Assembly: GCA_038373865.1 (NCBI GenBank) | Contig: JAXGGA010003880.1 | Coordinates: 1 to 64,000, forward strand | DNA from: Uloborus plumipes | Lineage: Eukaryota > Arthropoda > Arachnida > Araneae > Uloboridae | Reading direction: 5' to 3' | DNA length: 64,000 bases | Notes under the pieces: model-generated | Told to the model about the DNA's origin: nothing | Databases searched by the model: none | What the model saw: the letters and a program-made list of their open reading frames with translations, nothing else | Shown: positions 46,185 through 58,659 of the stretch, in pieces | Layout: every line of letters begins with the position of its first letter | Numbering within the stretch: the stretch's first letter is position 1 | Position numbers and translations under genes: made by a program

Positions 46185-46681
46185 TATAATTCAATGTAAT
46201 GCAGGCAACTTCCAGAAAAATATTGAAATAATAGCTCAAGAAAGGTTCAAAAGTTAAACAACTTATCTGAACACCATAATCTATTCTTTACATCTCAGGA
46301 CGATTGTAGTAATAAATGATAAAATACCTTGACTCAAAAAATGTAAGGTCGCACATTTTTTTTTCGAAACAGGTGTATTGCGTCATTTAGGCGCCAGACG
46401 TATCAGTTTCCACAAAAACACAGAAACTTTATTCTATCTTTCTATTAAGATAAGATTAAAACAATGTTATGCACCGCAAAATTACTTCAGTAAGGTTGTC
46501 CGTGTAACAACCTTGAGTAATTTTGAAATTTATTTACATTTTAGCGAAGGTAAATTAACGTGCGGTTCCGTGATACTTGAGTAAATTAACTATCAACGAG
46601 TTTGCTCATTTTGATCCTATTTTTTTAACTTAGCTTTCCTTCTTTTAAAAACTTAATCTTCTATGTTTATAAAAATGGATG

Positions 46682-46682
<1 letters not shown>

Positions 46683-46747
<65 letters not shown>
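46683..46747. repeat. (TA)n microsatellite
   Basis: About 32 uninterrupted TA units are followed by shorter TATATA/TATATG tracts to about 46880. A Tyr-Ile alternating frame across it is an artefact. Confidence 0.95.
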
Positions 46748-46748
<1 letters not shown>

Positions 46749-46882
46749 TATTTGTTTGTAAATGATTGTTCCTCTTTATCTTATCTCTTTATCTTAAGCT
46801 TATCCACTAGTCTATATATATATATACAATATATGTATATATATATGTATATGTATATATATACAATATATGTATATATATA

Positions 46883-46995
46883 AATGGATGTATGTTTGTA
46901 TATAGGTATGTTTGTTCCTCATACAAATCCAGTTTTCGTCCGATTTTCATCAAACTTAGCACAGAGGTACCTTCATGCACTAGAATTCACATAGG
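46883..46995 (+). mobile_element. Helitron-like block, second copy
   Basis: It shares GTATGTTTGTTCCT, ATACAAATCCAGTTTTCGTC and GATTTTCATCAAACTTAGCA with 17120-17195, diverging after TGCACTAGAATTCA. Confidence 0.4.
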
Positions 46996-47143
46996 TGGGG
47001 TTTTGAAATTTTAAAGAAACCCAAAAAGCTTAAAATTCAATTTTTTTGTCTCAAAATGGTCATTTTCTTTCCATTTTCATGCGTCATGAGAATATGTCGA
47101 GTTCAGCTGGTGCTTACTGAAGTTCCATAATTTCAACTCTTAA

Positions 47144-47840
47144 GGGGTTACAGTACCTTTCTAACAATTTTCTTAAATTTAAGTGAAAAATGTAATTCTT
47201 TGAAATCTTTGTTTTCGCACTCATTTCACAATCAATAATTTATTTTCAAACATAAAAAATTTTGCTCACTTTTTTTGAAAATTTGAAAAATTTAAGAAAA
47301 TTTCAATTTTTTAAAAACCCTAAGGCTTTTTTGTTTTTGCACTAATTTCAAAATTTCTTTTTGCTAAAAGATCATAAGAATTATCTCTAAAAATTTGTGC
47401 ATTCATTTTCTTATATATTGATTTGAAAATATTTTGTGATCTTTTATGTAAAAAATTCTTAGAAAATTTTGTTTTTCGAGGTTTAACAAGCTCTAAAAAT
47501 TTTAGTAATCTATGAAATGCTTATTCAATGCACAGTTTTGTTAAATATATTATCTTGAGTGTACAAAATATTGCTTAAAAGTTCTATCTTCAATAGAAAA
47601 AAATCCTTAGCATTTCCAGTAACATAGAAACACTAAAAACTGATTATCGAGAAAAAGCACTTTAAAGTTTTGCTTTTACATTAGAACACATAATATGCAT
47701 GCCCTAAAGTCACTTATAACTTTTTAAGTAATTTAGCTAGAGTAATGCTATTTTTTCCGAGTGTTTTAAATAACTTTTACTTTTGAAATGAACAATAAAA
47801 ATTTTTTGGTCTTTGGTCATTTTTAAGGTACTGTGACCCC
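47144..47840. mobile_element. MITE with GGGGTYACAGTACCTT termini (697 bp)
   Basis: GGGGTTACAGTACCTT at 47144 pairs with AAGGTACTGTGACCCC ending at 47840. TTAA precedes the left end (47140-47143) and AAAA follows the right end, so a TTAA target (Kolobok-like) is possible but not shown. Interior AT-rich, no protein. Confidence 0.65.
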
Positions 47841-49750
47841 AAAATGTTTTCCGTGTTGTTTATTTACTAGTGCTTACCATTCACGGTGTAAAACATAGCT
47901 CTAGTGTGAATATTTTTTTTCTCACACTTATTTGAAAAATAAGTGTCGCGCTACCTTGTCTCTATTGGGAACTGCTCTTGCTTTTCCGCCAATTGTTTTA
48001 TCCTATGTCTAAAATTATAAAGAATCAATACAGGGGTCTCAAAAACGTATTTGGCCGAGGGTACCATGATATCTTAATCGGGCCCTGAACGTGGGAGACT
48101 GGGGCATAAATTAGCACAAGCACACACGAAGCATTGGCCTTATTCGTTAAAAGGAGTTTTGATGGATTCACAATAATTGACGAATTATAAATAATCGAGA
48201 TTTCATGCACTGAACTTCAGGTTGGCTTAATGTGGATTATTTTATTTACCTTAATGGAACTACATTAAAAGTATATGTCTAATTTGTAATAACAAATAAT
48301 GAAAATATTTAAAAACACTAATTACTCTTACAAAAGGTATACATTTTTTAAAAAAATTAACAAAACAATTCTGTGAGTAACGCTATCAGGTGCTAGTTTT
48401 AGTGTTATGATCAGTTAACAAAAAAAAAAAAAAAATCGAACTAATAAAAGTGTTAAAAAGTACTTGTCGCTTTAGTGTCAGATATAAATACGATTACGAT
48501 GCAATGGAATCAATCCAAGCCAAAAATCCTAGCAGCCTGTAATTAGAGGATTGTCCGTTACACTCGTAATAAACGAGGTCGAAGCGAAGCTCTTTTTTAG
48601 CGGGCGCATTTTACACCGATTTTTCACGCTAAACAGGTGGGCCCGTCATTTCGGAGATTTGTTATGCATGAGCAATTGCATTCCTAAGCGCGGAAAATGC
48701 GTGGGCTGTATTGCAACGATTGCAGCACCATTCCGATGCGATAGAAGTGTTGTTGTGCTGCCATCTGTCGAGGAGATTTTAAAGTAGAAATTTAGTAATG
48801 CCACAGTGCTGAAACATATAGATTGGGAACAAAAAGGCGGAATTTTTGAAACAAGAAAAGATAGAGATGAAATATACTGGAAAAAAGAGAAAGAAAAAAT
48901 TAAGAGTATGGGAAAAATGCCACGGAAAAGGTTTTTTTTTAATTATTTTTAGAATTGTTAATCTTGAAATAATATTATATATATATATACATTTTCTAAT
49001 TTTAAAGCGTAATAGCAACAGTTTAAAATTATAACATTAACTAATCATTTGTTTCTCTTTGTGGGAGGGGGGGATACGAACTGAGATTTTTTATAGCACA
49101 AAAAATAAAATTTTATCTAGCAAAATTGCAAAATTTAATACCAATAATTTTACCATCATCTAACAGCAATAATTTAAAACTAGAAACATGCAATTAATGT
49201 ATTCATTTTTGGGACGCTAAATCTCAGCAAGATCGATAGCGCAACCCCTCAAATTTTATGGATCAACTCCCACAACTAGACACTCCCCAAAAAATGAGGT
49301 AAAAATCCTATAAAATTATACTCCTTAATAATTTCAATGGCGCAGTCAGCGCTATGACCCCGCCCCCGCCTCTTGTATGCCGTGCTTATTTTCTTTTAAG
49401 TTAATAAGGCTTCGGAAACAAACCATAAGATATTTAAAAAATAAACTTTATTATTTTAAAAATAATTACAAAAACCAGTCAGTTAGAAAAAAAAAAGAGA
49501 AATATGATACAAATGTCACACAAGCACTAAATTTATTTACACAAGCACTAAATGTATAAATTCGTTGATTATTCGTTTAACACATTACAGAATGAACCTT
49601 GTATACTATTTGTAAACTGGTAATTCTAAAGATAAGATAAAAAACAAACAGGCGAGTTGAATTGTTCCACACTGCGAAAGTCTCGATATTATTTAAGTTC
49701 TCTCTTTAGCTAAAGCCTTGTCTCTCAATCTTCATAATAAACGCCTATTA
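47841..49750. other. Spacer, no gene recognised
   Basis: A GC-richer patch at 48540-48786 includes a 78-codon frame without recognisable motif. G-runs lie at 49065-49072. Confidence 0.35.
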
Positions 49751-49884
49751 TAGTGGAAGCCGCTGAGTTTGATTCAATAAAGCGGCAAAATCAAAAACGC
49801 TGGATATTGCCCTATTTTTGACGATTTGATTCATTGAAGTGGTTGATTCAATTTACCACTGATTCAATTAACCGGCGTACACTG
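49751..49884. mobile_element. Short pogo-like MITE (134 bp)
   Basis: The left end TAGTGGAAGCCGCTGAGTTT and the right end (reverse complement CAGTGTACGCCGGTTAATTG) are imperfect TIRs. Several TTGATTCA/TGAATCAA-type repeats follow. TA lies at 49749-49750 and 49885-49886. Confidence 0.65.
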
Positions 49885-51309
49885 TATCTTTTACCTTCAA
49901 AGCAAAGTTCCAGATTCTAAATCCTAAAATTGTGGTGTAAAGAATATGAAATTGATGTAGCACATCAAAGCTTAACCCTTTATCCTCCGACGGAACTCAG
50001 AAGTACCGTTTAGATTAATTTAGTATGAATCTTAAATGGATGGACTTATGCTGGTATTTGAAAATACCACTCCTTGTACTTTGCTGAGAGGCTGACGTAT
50101 GGTACTTGCGATCGGAAACAGTTTTCTTAAGGGTCCTAAGGCGTAAATTTTCAAGATGTATTTTTAACTGAAAAAAAAAATCTATAAAAATTCAGTGCTA
50201 AATTATTTGGGACATAAAGGGTTGAGGAGAAAAATCGGAGTTGCAGAATTTTACGTCAGATGACGGCAATTTCCAGAAAATCGGTGGTCGTATAACCGAG
50301 GTTTTACTGTATACATTTTCATTTTTATTGCCAAAGAACCACAACCCCATTGTAGACCAAATGACTTCGGAAACCTTATACACACTTCCGAACGTCTTCA
50401 TAACATACGAGATGGACCGAAGAATGACCCCAACACTCTGCAGGCCAATTACAGCATAAATAAAACGCACGCAACTGCCCACACGCTGGAAAACGCCGCA
50501 AAAATTAGCATATATATTGACAAACTGGCAGCTAGCATACAAATAACTGCTTGTGCAGTGACTTGATGCGTCGTTCTCTGGCGACCTGGTGTTAAAGCGG
50601 CGATTCTTTTTTGGCGTAATTAAGCACTTGTGCCAAGAAAATGGTATGAATCTCTACATACATTATGTAAGAGGAAAAAAAAACAGACTTCCGAATGTAT
50701 ACTAAGTAACCCGTTGTCTTTTATGTCGTCTTTTGCATTCATAAATAAAATGAGATTTACGCGAAAGTAAAGAGAGAATCAATAAAGACGAAAGAGTGGA
50801 GTTGAGTTGCACGCTTTCTAATTTTTATGCGTTCCACTACTTTCACAAATTGGCATCGAAAGAGGTTAACTTATGACATAAATCGTCAAGTTGTCTGCGT
50901 ATAATAGAATGCAGTTACTTTTCTCTATTGTTAAAAAACTACAACAACATGTTTTGTTTTTGCTTTTAACACCGGATTCCTCTTTGTTAGTAGCACATAC
51001 TTTTACGAGCGTCATGGTGTCAAAGGTGGAAAAAACTTCAAAAACAAATGTACACGATCTGCGCTCTTAGATTTTTACGAAATACACATGCGCTTCGCGC
51101 ATACATAATGTAATCAGAAAGCACTTATAACAAAATGGTACTTCCTAGGGCTTAAACCAGCCCTTAATCTCAATGGGAACTCAGCTCTTGTATTTATTTA
51201 TTTTGCTTATTTGTTTATTTATTCATTTAATGAATTTTTACAAGTAAGATGTTATTCAGGCTATTTACGCAAAAAAAAAAAAAAAAAACTTATGAAGAGT
51301 CCCGGAGCA

Positions 51310-52926
51310 GGACATTGTCGAGGACAAAATCGACGTACCCGCCGATTTAATGGTCAGCTTATATCTATATATAAATCCTGGCAGTCGTGAGGTATAAAAA
51401 CACATGTTCCAAACCGACGAAAGAAATTTGCATCGAATTCTATACTTAAAATTACACTTATTGCAATTGTTTTTCTATTGTTCCAATCATCTCTTATTGC
51501 CATTCCCGTACACATGAAAATAATGAAAAATAACCAAGACACAAAAATCGTCTGACAACCCTAAAATAGTTGAAATGAGGAAGATAATTGAAGGGCTTGG
51601 GAGAAGAAGGGGTTAAGTGACAAAACAGAAATTGCGAGTAATTCAAGTTCAAAGTTTTATTGTTGCAGCTTTTTTGTTTTTCGGTTTTGTCATTAGTGTG
51701 CGTATGAAATTAGTCTATTGACATCTACTGTTTGATGTACCCAGTTTGAATTGCTTACCTGTATCCATTGTTTACCATTGTACAGAGTGTCCATTTTTTA
51801 AAATGTAACTGAGCCCCTTCATCCTCCAAGCCCTTTAATTGTTGAATAGAAATATTTTGTGATTGTCTGCAAGCATTAAAACACTAGTAGAAAAAAAATA
51901 AGTTAAAAAGAACTGCAAATTGAGCATTGGCAATTTGATTTTCCACTTGAAGACTTTTTACTCCAATGAATTTTATGAACTAGAAATTTAAGTTGAGAGC
52001 ATCCTCTTGTGGATAAATCGTACACTAGAGACTGATTTTATTTCATGCCTGGAGTTCAAGACAACCCCTTAAAAGCTTTAAATGCATTCCCATACCACTT
52101 AAAAGCCGAGCATCAGAAGACATTCCACAAAGATTAAACTGTAAAAGAGCTATTATTTTCTTAACTGCTACTCTCAAAGACCATTCACGTACTTCATTGT
52201 CGAGGACAAGATCCACATACCCGCGGACTTAATGATCAGCTTATATCTATAAATCCTGGCCCTCGTGAGGTATGAAAATGCATGTCCCAAGTCGACGAAA
52301 GAAATCACCGCCGAGTTCTACTTAAAATTACACGCCTTTTAAAATAGTTTCGCACATCGTTCCATACATCTCCTGTTGCCATTCCAGTTAATGTAAAACG
52401 TTTAGAAGAAATAAACAACTATGACCCAAGAATCGTCTGCTTACTCTAAAACAATTAAAATAAAAATACAATTGTTGAAAAAAAAATATTTTGTGCTAGT
52501 CTGCAAGCATTAACATACTTGAAAAAAAAAAATTAATTAAAAAGGACTGGAAATTGAGCATCGTCCTTTTCATCTCCCACTGGAAGACTTTCTACTCCAA
52601 TGAATTTTATGAATTGGAAATTTCAAATGGGGGCATCATCTTGTGGATAAATCTTACACTAGAGACTGATTTCATTTTCATGCCTAGAGTTCAAGAACTA
52701 CCCTAAATGCATTCCCATCCCTCTTAAAAACCGAGCATCAGGCATTCCACAAAGATCAGACGGTAAAAGAGAGATCATTTTATTGACTGCTCCCAAAGCT
52801 CATCCACGCATTTTATTGTCATGGACACGATCCACAGACCCGAGGACTTAACGGTCAGCTTATATCTATAAATCCTGGCCCTCGTGAGGTATAAAAATGC
52901 ATGTTCCAAACCGACGAAAGAAAGCT
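51310..52926 (+). repeat. Tandem repeat of about 620 bp, 2.2 copies
   Basis: The phrase TCAGCTTATATCTATA...AATCCTGGC followed by CGTGAGGTAT recurs at about 51355, 52230 and 52856. So do CTTGTGGATAAATC and CACTAGAGACTGATTT. Unit 1 (about 51310-52190) is lengthened by a 256-bp MITE. Unit 2 is about 52193-52814. Unit 3 is truncated at about 52926. Confidence 0.8.
51586..51841. mobile_element. MITE with ATTGAAGGG termini, copy B
   Basis: The left ATTGAAGGGCTTGGGAG and the right end (reverse complement AATTAAAGGGCTTGGAGG) frame about 256 bp. TAATTG flanks both sides. Unit 2 of the host tandem repeat lacks it. Terminus and AAGTGACA motif relate it to 27039-27303. Confidence 0.7.
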
Positions 52927-53534
52927 CCTGTTGTTCAATAACAGGACCACCCGTGGCGATGCATGATCAGATAGGGTCATCTTTTATTATTATTTTATTT
53001 TTCCCCTCCGCCAGATCTTCTCTTATTCCTAGCTGCTCTATAACAGGGATCTGCTTCGCTTTGTTGTTGGTAATCTTGCAGGCGAACGTGGTTATTTAGA
53101 AGAGGAATCGAAAGTATCGCATTTTGAACGCTACTTGATGGACGTAATTTCCCCTCCTCCTTTTTAAGGAGTCGTAAAAAATAAAATGTGCTCTTAACCT
53201 TGGTAATCATTTTAGCGGTTAAATTCCGTTTGGCGAATCAAAAGGAAACGTGATTCGTAATTCAATGAGTGCTTTTTCTTAAATATCACTTCTGGGCCTG
53301 GCCTCCTTAAATATCACTTCTGCACCCAGTACTTGCCACTAATGAAAAAAAGTCACAACTGTTTATTTTTATCTCTAACATTCAAATTATATTCAACTGT
53401 TCGTGCACTAAAAAAAAAAAAAAAAATTTTTCAAAAATATTTCTTGTTATTAAAAAAAAACAATTTTTTTGTAATTATCATTTGAGCTATTAATTGAAAT
53501 CTACTGATGTCCAGTGCAATTCTTATTTAGTTTA
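52927..53534. other. Spacer, no gene recognised
   Basis: Short 28-bp tandem duplication TTAAATATCACTTCTG.. at about 53278 and 53306. Overlapping opposite-strand frames (52884-53099 and 52995-53210) have no recognisable content. Confidence 0.4.
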
Positions 53535-53637
53535 CTAGCTGCCAGGGCAGCTAGATTAGCTTCCTGCGGCATGTTGATGCATAACGTCCCCCCTTTCTAA
53601 CTTTTACACTCATTCTGAAGTTATATTATTTGATATA

Positions 53638-54924
53638 CCGTAAAATGGGGTTAATCGGAACACTTTTCAGCTGTGATTGTAAAAAAAGCAGTTAAAAGAT
53701 TTTTTTTAAATTTGATTTTCTGGGTAAAAACTTCGGTCTTGCTTTACTTTCGATATTCCAAGCAAGGACAAAACATTTTGAATAGTTATTATTAAGATAT
53801 ATAGGAAATTATGGGTGTTCCGAATCACCCCGCTGATAGGGGTCAATCGGAACACATGTTAAAATTTTTATTTTTTTCCATTTAACCTGTAATAGGTCTC
53901 ACAAAAATGAGTAATATTGATGGGGGAGAATAAGAACAGATAATTACTGTCAAATAAAAGTATAATTTCAATACCAGTAACGTTTATAATGTGTCAAAAT
54001 TCAAAATAATTTTGAACTTATGAAAAATGAAAAGTAATTTTAAGAAATGCTTTTGAATTGAAATACAAAGATTTAACATGAATGGAAGTCACTCATGTCG
54101 TCCACAAATATGTACTTGTCCTTAAAACTAGCAATTGTGACTTGGCTTAAGTTTTTTCATAGCATCTTCTGGGATGAACTGTGCCTTTTCTTTAGTTTCT
54201 TAAAATCTATGGGCTTCGGGGATTGTCCTGAAAGATTTTTTCGCTTACTCATCACTGTGTGTTGGCCTCTTGCTATATAAAGTCTATATGACTTTCCCCC
54301 TCGTATTTTAAGTAAAAAGAAGTCTCCTGGAGAAAAAATCTTTTGAAATCTGCAACTTTTTGTCATTCTAAGATCTAGTTGCTCACGAGAAGGGATAAAC
54401 AGTAATAAATCCTTGTCCTTGTCTTGATTAGAGGAATTGGGGTTAGAATCTTGATTTTTCAAACCGTTTCCTTCAAATAAGTTTGAATTTGAACAACAGA
54501 ACAAAGCGTTCCGATTCACCCCGCAATTTTTTTTCCTATGGCATTTTTCAGAAATCTTCATTTTTATGACACAATTTTTAAAAAATGTAAATTCTAATGT
54601 AGTATTCTGTTGTTCAGATACATATATGATTGAAACATACCACTGTTAGGTTTAAAATATAAGAAGTTATGTTCTTGCATATGAAGTTTTGCAGTCTATG
54701 AAAATGTGATGTTTTCTAGCATTCCACGTGCAGCCCTCCTTAGAAACCAATAACGTTGCCAGATTGACAAAAGTAATTTTTTCCTACTTCATATGATCTT
54801 ACATTTCTTAAAAAAAAAATAATGGTGAAAAATACCCAATAGTATATTTATGAAGAATTTCTTTGAACAGTCGGGAAGTTTTGTTCCGATTGACCCCGCT
54901 GTTCCTATACACCCCATTTTACGG
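53638..54924 (-). mobile_element. pogo/Tc1-like element, TIR CCGTAAAATGGGGT (1287 bp)
   Basis: CCGTAAAATGGGGT at 53638 and its inverse ending at 54924 are flanked by TA (53636-53637, 54925-54926). The subterminal motif GTTCCGATTSACCCCGC recurs near 53817, 53840, 54508 and 54883. It carries one residual minus-strand reading frame. Confidence 0.85.
54157..54561 (-). pseudogene. Transposon-encoded C-terminal fragment (weakly pogo-like)
   Basis: The 134-codon frame is Lys/Ser/Asn-rich and starts MKISEKCHRK. It contains FSPGDFFLLKIRGGKSYRLY (residues about 91-110), an SH3-like GD-hydrophobic-K pattern often seen at the C-terminus of Tigger/pogo-type proteins in arthropods. No DDE triad is present. 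It is probably what remains of, or was always only, a non-catalytic part of the transposase gene. Location in the middle of a TA-flanked element supports a TE origin. The identification is by resemblance only. Confidence 0.4.
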
Positions 54925-55666
54925 TAATTTAATGTTCATTCGATTTCAAGACACACCACGCACGTGGCCAGGCGTTGCACGGGCACTTCGTGCCCTGAAA
55001 GTAGTGAGAAAAAATTTAAAGAAACTACTCCCCGCCAAGGCGGCTCGCTTACAGACGCTTCACGCCTTTACTTTTTTCCTATATAAAAAAAATCATTCGA
55101 ATTATTGAGATGCTTCACGCCTTCAAGATGGTGAGGAAAGTTTCAGTAAGTTCAGCTCGCTCAAAGGAAAAAAGCAGACATAGATACTCAGTTTTTAATA
55201 TAAGTAGATGGCTCTTCAACAAATAAATGTTTCAAAATATTACCAGTAGTAGCGATAAAAATTCTACGTAAGTGGCCCGCTTATGAGTTTCGTGTTTGAT
55301 TTAGTTAAGCCTTTATTCAGAGTTCTCATTATCATTGTTATTACTGTTTCATAGCAACGACGTTTTGCAAAAATGGATTTCATATTTAATCATTTAATAG
55401 GCTTAATCGCTTTAAATTTGACTACTTATTAATTGATATCTTCGCTAATTAAAATCGTATAATTATATCAATTGAAACTAATGAAGCCTGAAAAATTACC
55501 TATCTATCGGTACCTGGTTCGACTTTCAGGTCATTGGCGTTCAGGAGAAAGAAGCGTGACATAGATAGAAAGAAAGACAGAAAGATAGTTAGAAAGATAC
55601 TCAGTTTTTAATATAAGTAGATATTGGTATTTTTTGATTTTAAATGCTCAATGTAATTTGTGAAGT

Positions 55667-56210
55667 TGCGGGGCAAAGTGGATGGGGCAAAGTTAAATAG
55701 TTCATTTCGTTTAGTTATTCATTTATTTATCTAATCACGCACGCATTTCTTCAATTATTAATTTATTTACATTCTTTTACCTAATTATTTATTCATTCAT
55801 TAACTTATTTTCTTATTCATTCTGCATTTTATTCACCCATTTGTTTTTTCTCGCATATTAATTCATTTATTTATTTATTTATATACTTTTTCATTCATTT
55901 TTCATTAATAATTATGTTTTTCATATATTTGCTCATTAATTTGATGAAAATTACTGTTAATCGTCGAATGGAAATTTTTTCTCAACAAAAATATTTTGTT
56001 TTTTACTTTGCCCCAAGATTTCTCGAGGAGGAAATTTTCCACATTTTCCAGTACAAAATAACTGCCAAAGGTGAAAAACAATATTTCAACGAATGTTGTA
56101 CTGCAAAATACATTATTCCTTCTTTATGTACAATAATTTTCAGAACAAATTTCCCCATTTGTTTCTTTTGAAGCAGGGAAGTAAAATTAACTATTTCACT
56201 TTGCCCCACA
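55667..56210. mobile_element. MITE with GGGGCAAAGTG termini
   Basis: GCGGGGCAAAGTGGATGGGG at 55668 and the right end (reverse complement TGTGGGGCAAAGTGAAATAG) both lead into ATAGTTMA. A further TTTGCCCC copy lies at about 56009. ATTT-rich simple sequence occupies 55715-55900. No clear TSD. Confidence 0.5.
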
Positions 56211-56886
56211 TTCCCGTACATCGGAGGTTCTGAAAAAGAATAAAAATGATTAACTGAATCGTGGAACTAATGTGAAAAACAAGTGGGAAATTATTCTAAG
56301 TTTTAAGGCAATGGCATTGGTGAAACTCGCACTGAGTTAAAAAAACAAAACAAAAGTTTATACTTTGTATGTAATTAAAAATAAAAGCAATTTTAAACTT
56401 AACCACTCATTATAGCTAGGTAGAATTCAAAGTGAGCGATGTTTTCAAGGACAATCGACTATCTCTACTTGATTTATTATTATTTTCTCTTTATAAGATT
56501 ATGTTACAATTAGTTAATTCTTTAATTTCTTTTTTTTCTTTTGAAAACGATGAAGGAATTTTTCTATGGAAGATGCACTTTATATATGTCATGCTATGTG
56601 TATTATATTAGCTGCATTGTTTAAAAGGTACTACAACTTTATTTATTCATTTATGCGCTTTTTGATGTCTATTTCAATATATTTTGTTTCTAGAAATCAG
56701 CTTCAAGTGATAAAAAGGTATGTTTGACATAATTTGCTACTCCAGCATAAACTAGAAAAAGATATTTTAAATTGAAGGCTGCAGAAGTACAAAAAAACAC
56801 ACATTTTATAACTAACTGAGACAATTGCCAACACAAACAAGCCCATGAATTTTTTTTAAATATTTAGAAACCTTCACTAAAAAATT
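56211..56886. other. AT-rich spacer, nothing recognised
   Basis: Short random frames and T-rich tracts only. Confidence 0.5.
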
Positions 56887-57255
56887 CACTGTAAAACCTT
56901 CACTGTAAACCTTCTGCTAATTTTACAGTGATAAACTATAAAACTGTTACTTCTACAGTACTAAACAGTAAAGTTGCTCACTTTACAGTAATAAATTGTA
57001 AAATTGCTAATTTAACAGTTTATTACCGTGTATTTTACAGTTTTAAACTGCAACCTCTGCTGCCATTATTATACTGTTGTTTTTACTGTTCAATATAGTT
57101 ACATTTTCCGGCAATAAACTAAAATTTCTAACTTTACTGTTTGAAACTGTAAAATTGCTAGTTTTACAGTTTATTACAGTCTATTTTGCATTTTTAAATT
57201 GGAGCCTCGGCTGCCAGTTTTATACTGTAAAAACAACAGTTCATTTTTTGAGGTG
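56887..57255 (+). mobile_element. CACTG-type MITE, copy 10
   Basis: It begins with a doubled CACTGTAAAACCTT/CACTGTAAACC start and has palindromic modules. It ends CAGTTCATTTTTTGAGGTG before TA (57256-57257). Confidence 0.8.
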
Positions 57256-57339
57256 TACCAGCAAAATCAAATTCCGAAAATAAATTCGCCACATCTGCAG
57301 ATCGCAAACATCTCAGCACCACTCGACTCATCTCATTGC

Positions 57340-57580
57340 CAGGGGCACGTGACCGCACCTTTTTCAGAAAGAAAATGCGTGTGATGTTTCCATTGACGTC
57401 AGCTGGTTCGGAACATAACTGGAAGGCTCGAAGTTTGCGCGAAGAGGCATTATTTCTCATTAGGCGCTTTCATTATTTCGTTAATTGCGATAACCTTTCA
57501 GGTAATTCCTAGAAAGTTTTGGTCATGGGCCGAGCAATTTATCTGCTTATATAAACGGAAGTCATGAGGGCAAGAAGATT
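57340..57580 (+). promoter_or_regulatory. Promoter-like cluster: E-box, CRE, TATA
   Basis: CACGTG at 57346-57351, TGACGTCA at 57394-57401 and a strong TATATAAA at 57548-57555 lie in one GC-richer segment. Initiation would be expected near 57580 on the plus strand. No recognisable gene follows before the hAT element at 57899, so its target, if any, is unknown. Confidence 0.3.
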
Positions 57581-57898
57581 TTTTCGGAAATGTTGACGGA
57601 TATAATAAACACATAAATGTACGCAAGGTCTATATTTCTGCATAGGCGAATCGCAGTTCTCAGATTTGAAAATTAAAAATAAAAGTCAGCGTCTGATACT
57701 TGTTTCAAGAGATATTGCGAGCGTTTTTTTAAAGGCAAAAAAATACCCAAGGTAATTTTAGAGGGGTCAAATGCATTTTGCAGGGGAAGTTATTTTTAAA
57801 TTATTAGTTCAAAACTCTTATTCTTCGTGAAAATTTTAACGATGTCTAAAACGCTGTGGTAATGGAGAAAAATATCGACACATGAGAAAAGTTTCAAC

Positions 57899-58640
57899 TA
57901 GGGATGCACCGAATAATCAGCCATTATCGACCCCTTCGCCGATTATTAATAACCGGCAAAATCTTGCCGATTAATTGGCTGAAAAAAATTATTCAAATAT
58001 TATTCTTTAAAGTATTCCTTAACGAAGAAACTATGATGAATAATTTTATTAACAGTAATAATAATCCGCACAGTTAATATAAAGTTTTTTTTAAATTAAT
58101 TCTCCTACTTCGAATCAATATACATAGACAATGTTGCAACATTTTTCATGTGGTGATAATTTTCTCCTTAGCACAGTGCTTTTAGATAACTTCAAATTTT
58201 CAAAGAATAAAAGTATTCTTTGCTACTTATTAAAATTGCTACTTATTTTTAAAAAATATGAATTAAAAGTACTCCTAGATTGGAGTGCTCACCATAGACT
58301 CTCCCTCCTTTTTTAATAATTTTTATGTCCAATTAACATAACTAACAATCTGTTAGTAATATTATTGACAATTATATGATAATTGGTTCTAAGAAATTTG
58401 ATAAAATATTGAAATTATTTTGTAAAAACTACGAAAATGAAAAAAAAAATCTTGTCTCAGAAAAAAAATTGCTTACTATTTTTAAACTTAGAATTGTGGA
58501 AGAAAGAAAAAGCAGTGGTGGTTAAATTGGTAGTAGAAAAACAATCATTCTTATCATTAATCGGCTCAGCCGATTAATTGGCCGATTATCAACAGCCGAT
58601 TAATCGGTAATCGGCCAATTTTCTTATCGGTGCATCCCTA
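57899..58640. mobile_element. hAT-type non-autonomous element (742 bp), perfect 8-bp TSD
   Basis: The TIRs TAGGGATGCACCGA (57899) and its near-inverse TCGGTGCATCCCTA (ending 58640) are flanked by GTTTCAAC at 57891-57898 and 58641-58648. Subterminal CCGATTA/TAATCGG repeats are dense, including a cluster at 58565-58620. No transposase frame. Confidence 0.93.
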
Positions 58641-58659
58641 GTTTCAACCATTGCATATA

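Larger units (their letters stand above)
53535..55208 (-). mobile_element. Helitron split by a pogo-like element
   Basis: Minus strand: 5' end A|TCTACTTATATTAAAAAC at 55208. The 3' end is a near-perfect hairpin CTAGCTGCCCTGGCAGCTAG whose last CTAG is at 53535, followed by T. The A|TC...CTAG|T signature is diagnostic of Helitrons. A second copy of the 5' terminus lies at 55592-55621, so an outer element may overlap. No Rep/helicase frame. The pogo-like element 53638-54924 lies near the 3' end. Confidence 0.75.

Noticed and set aside
46683..46883. Tyr-Ile repeat protein
   Set aside because: Translation of a (TA)n microsatellite.
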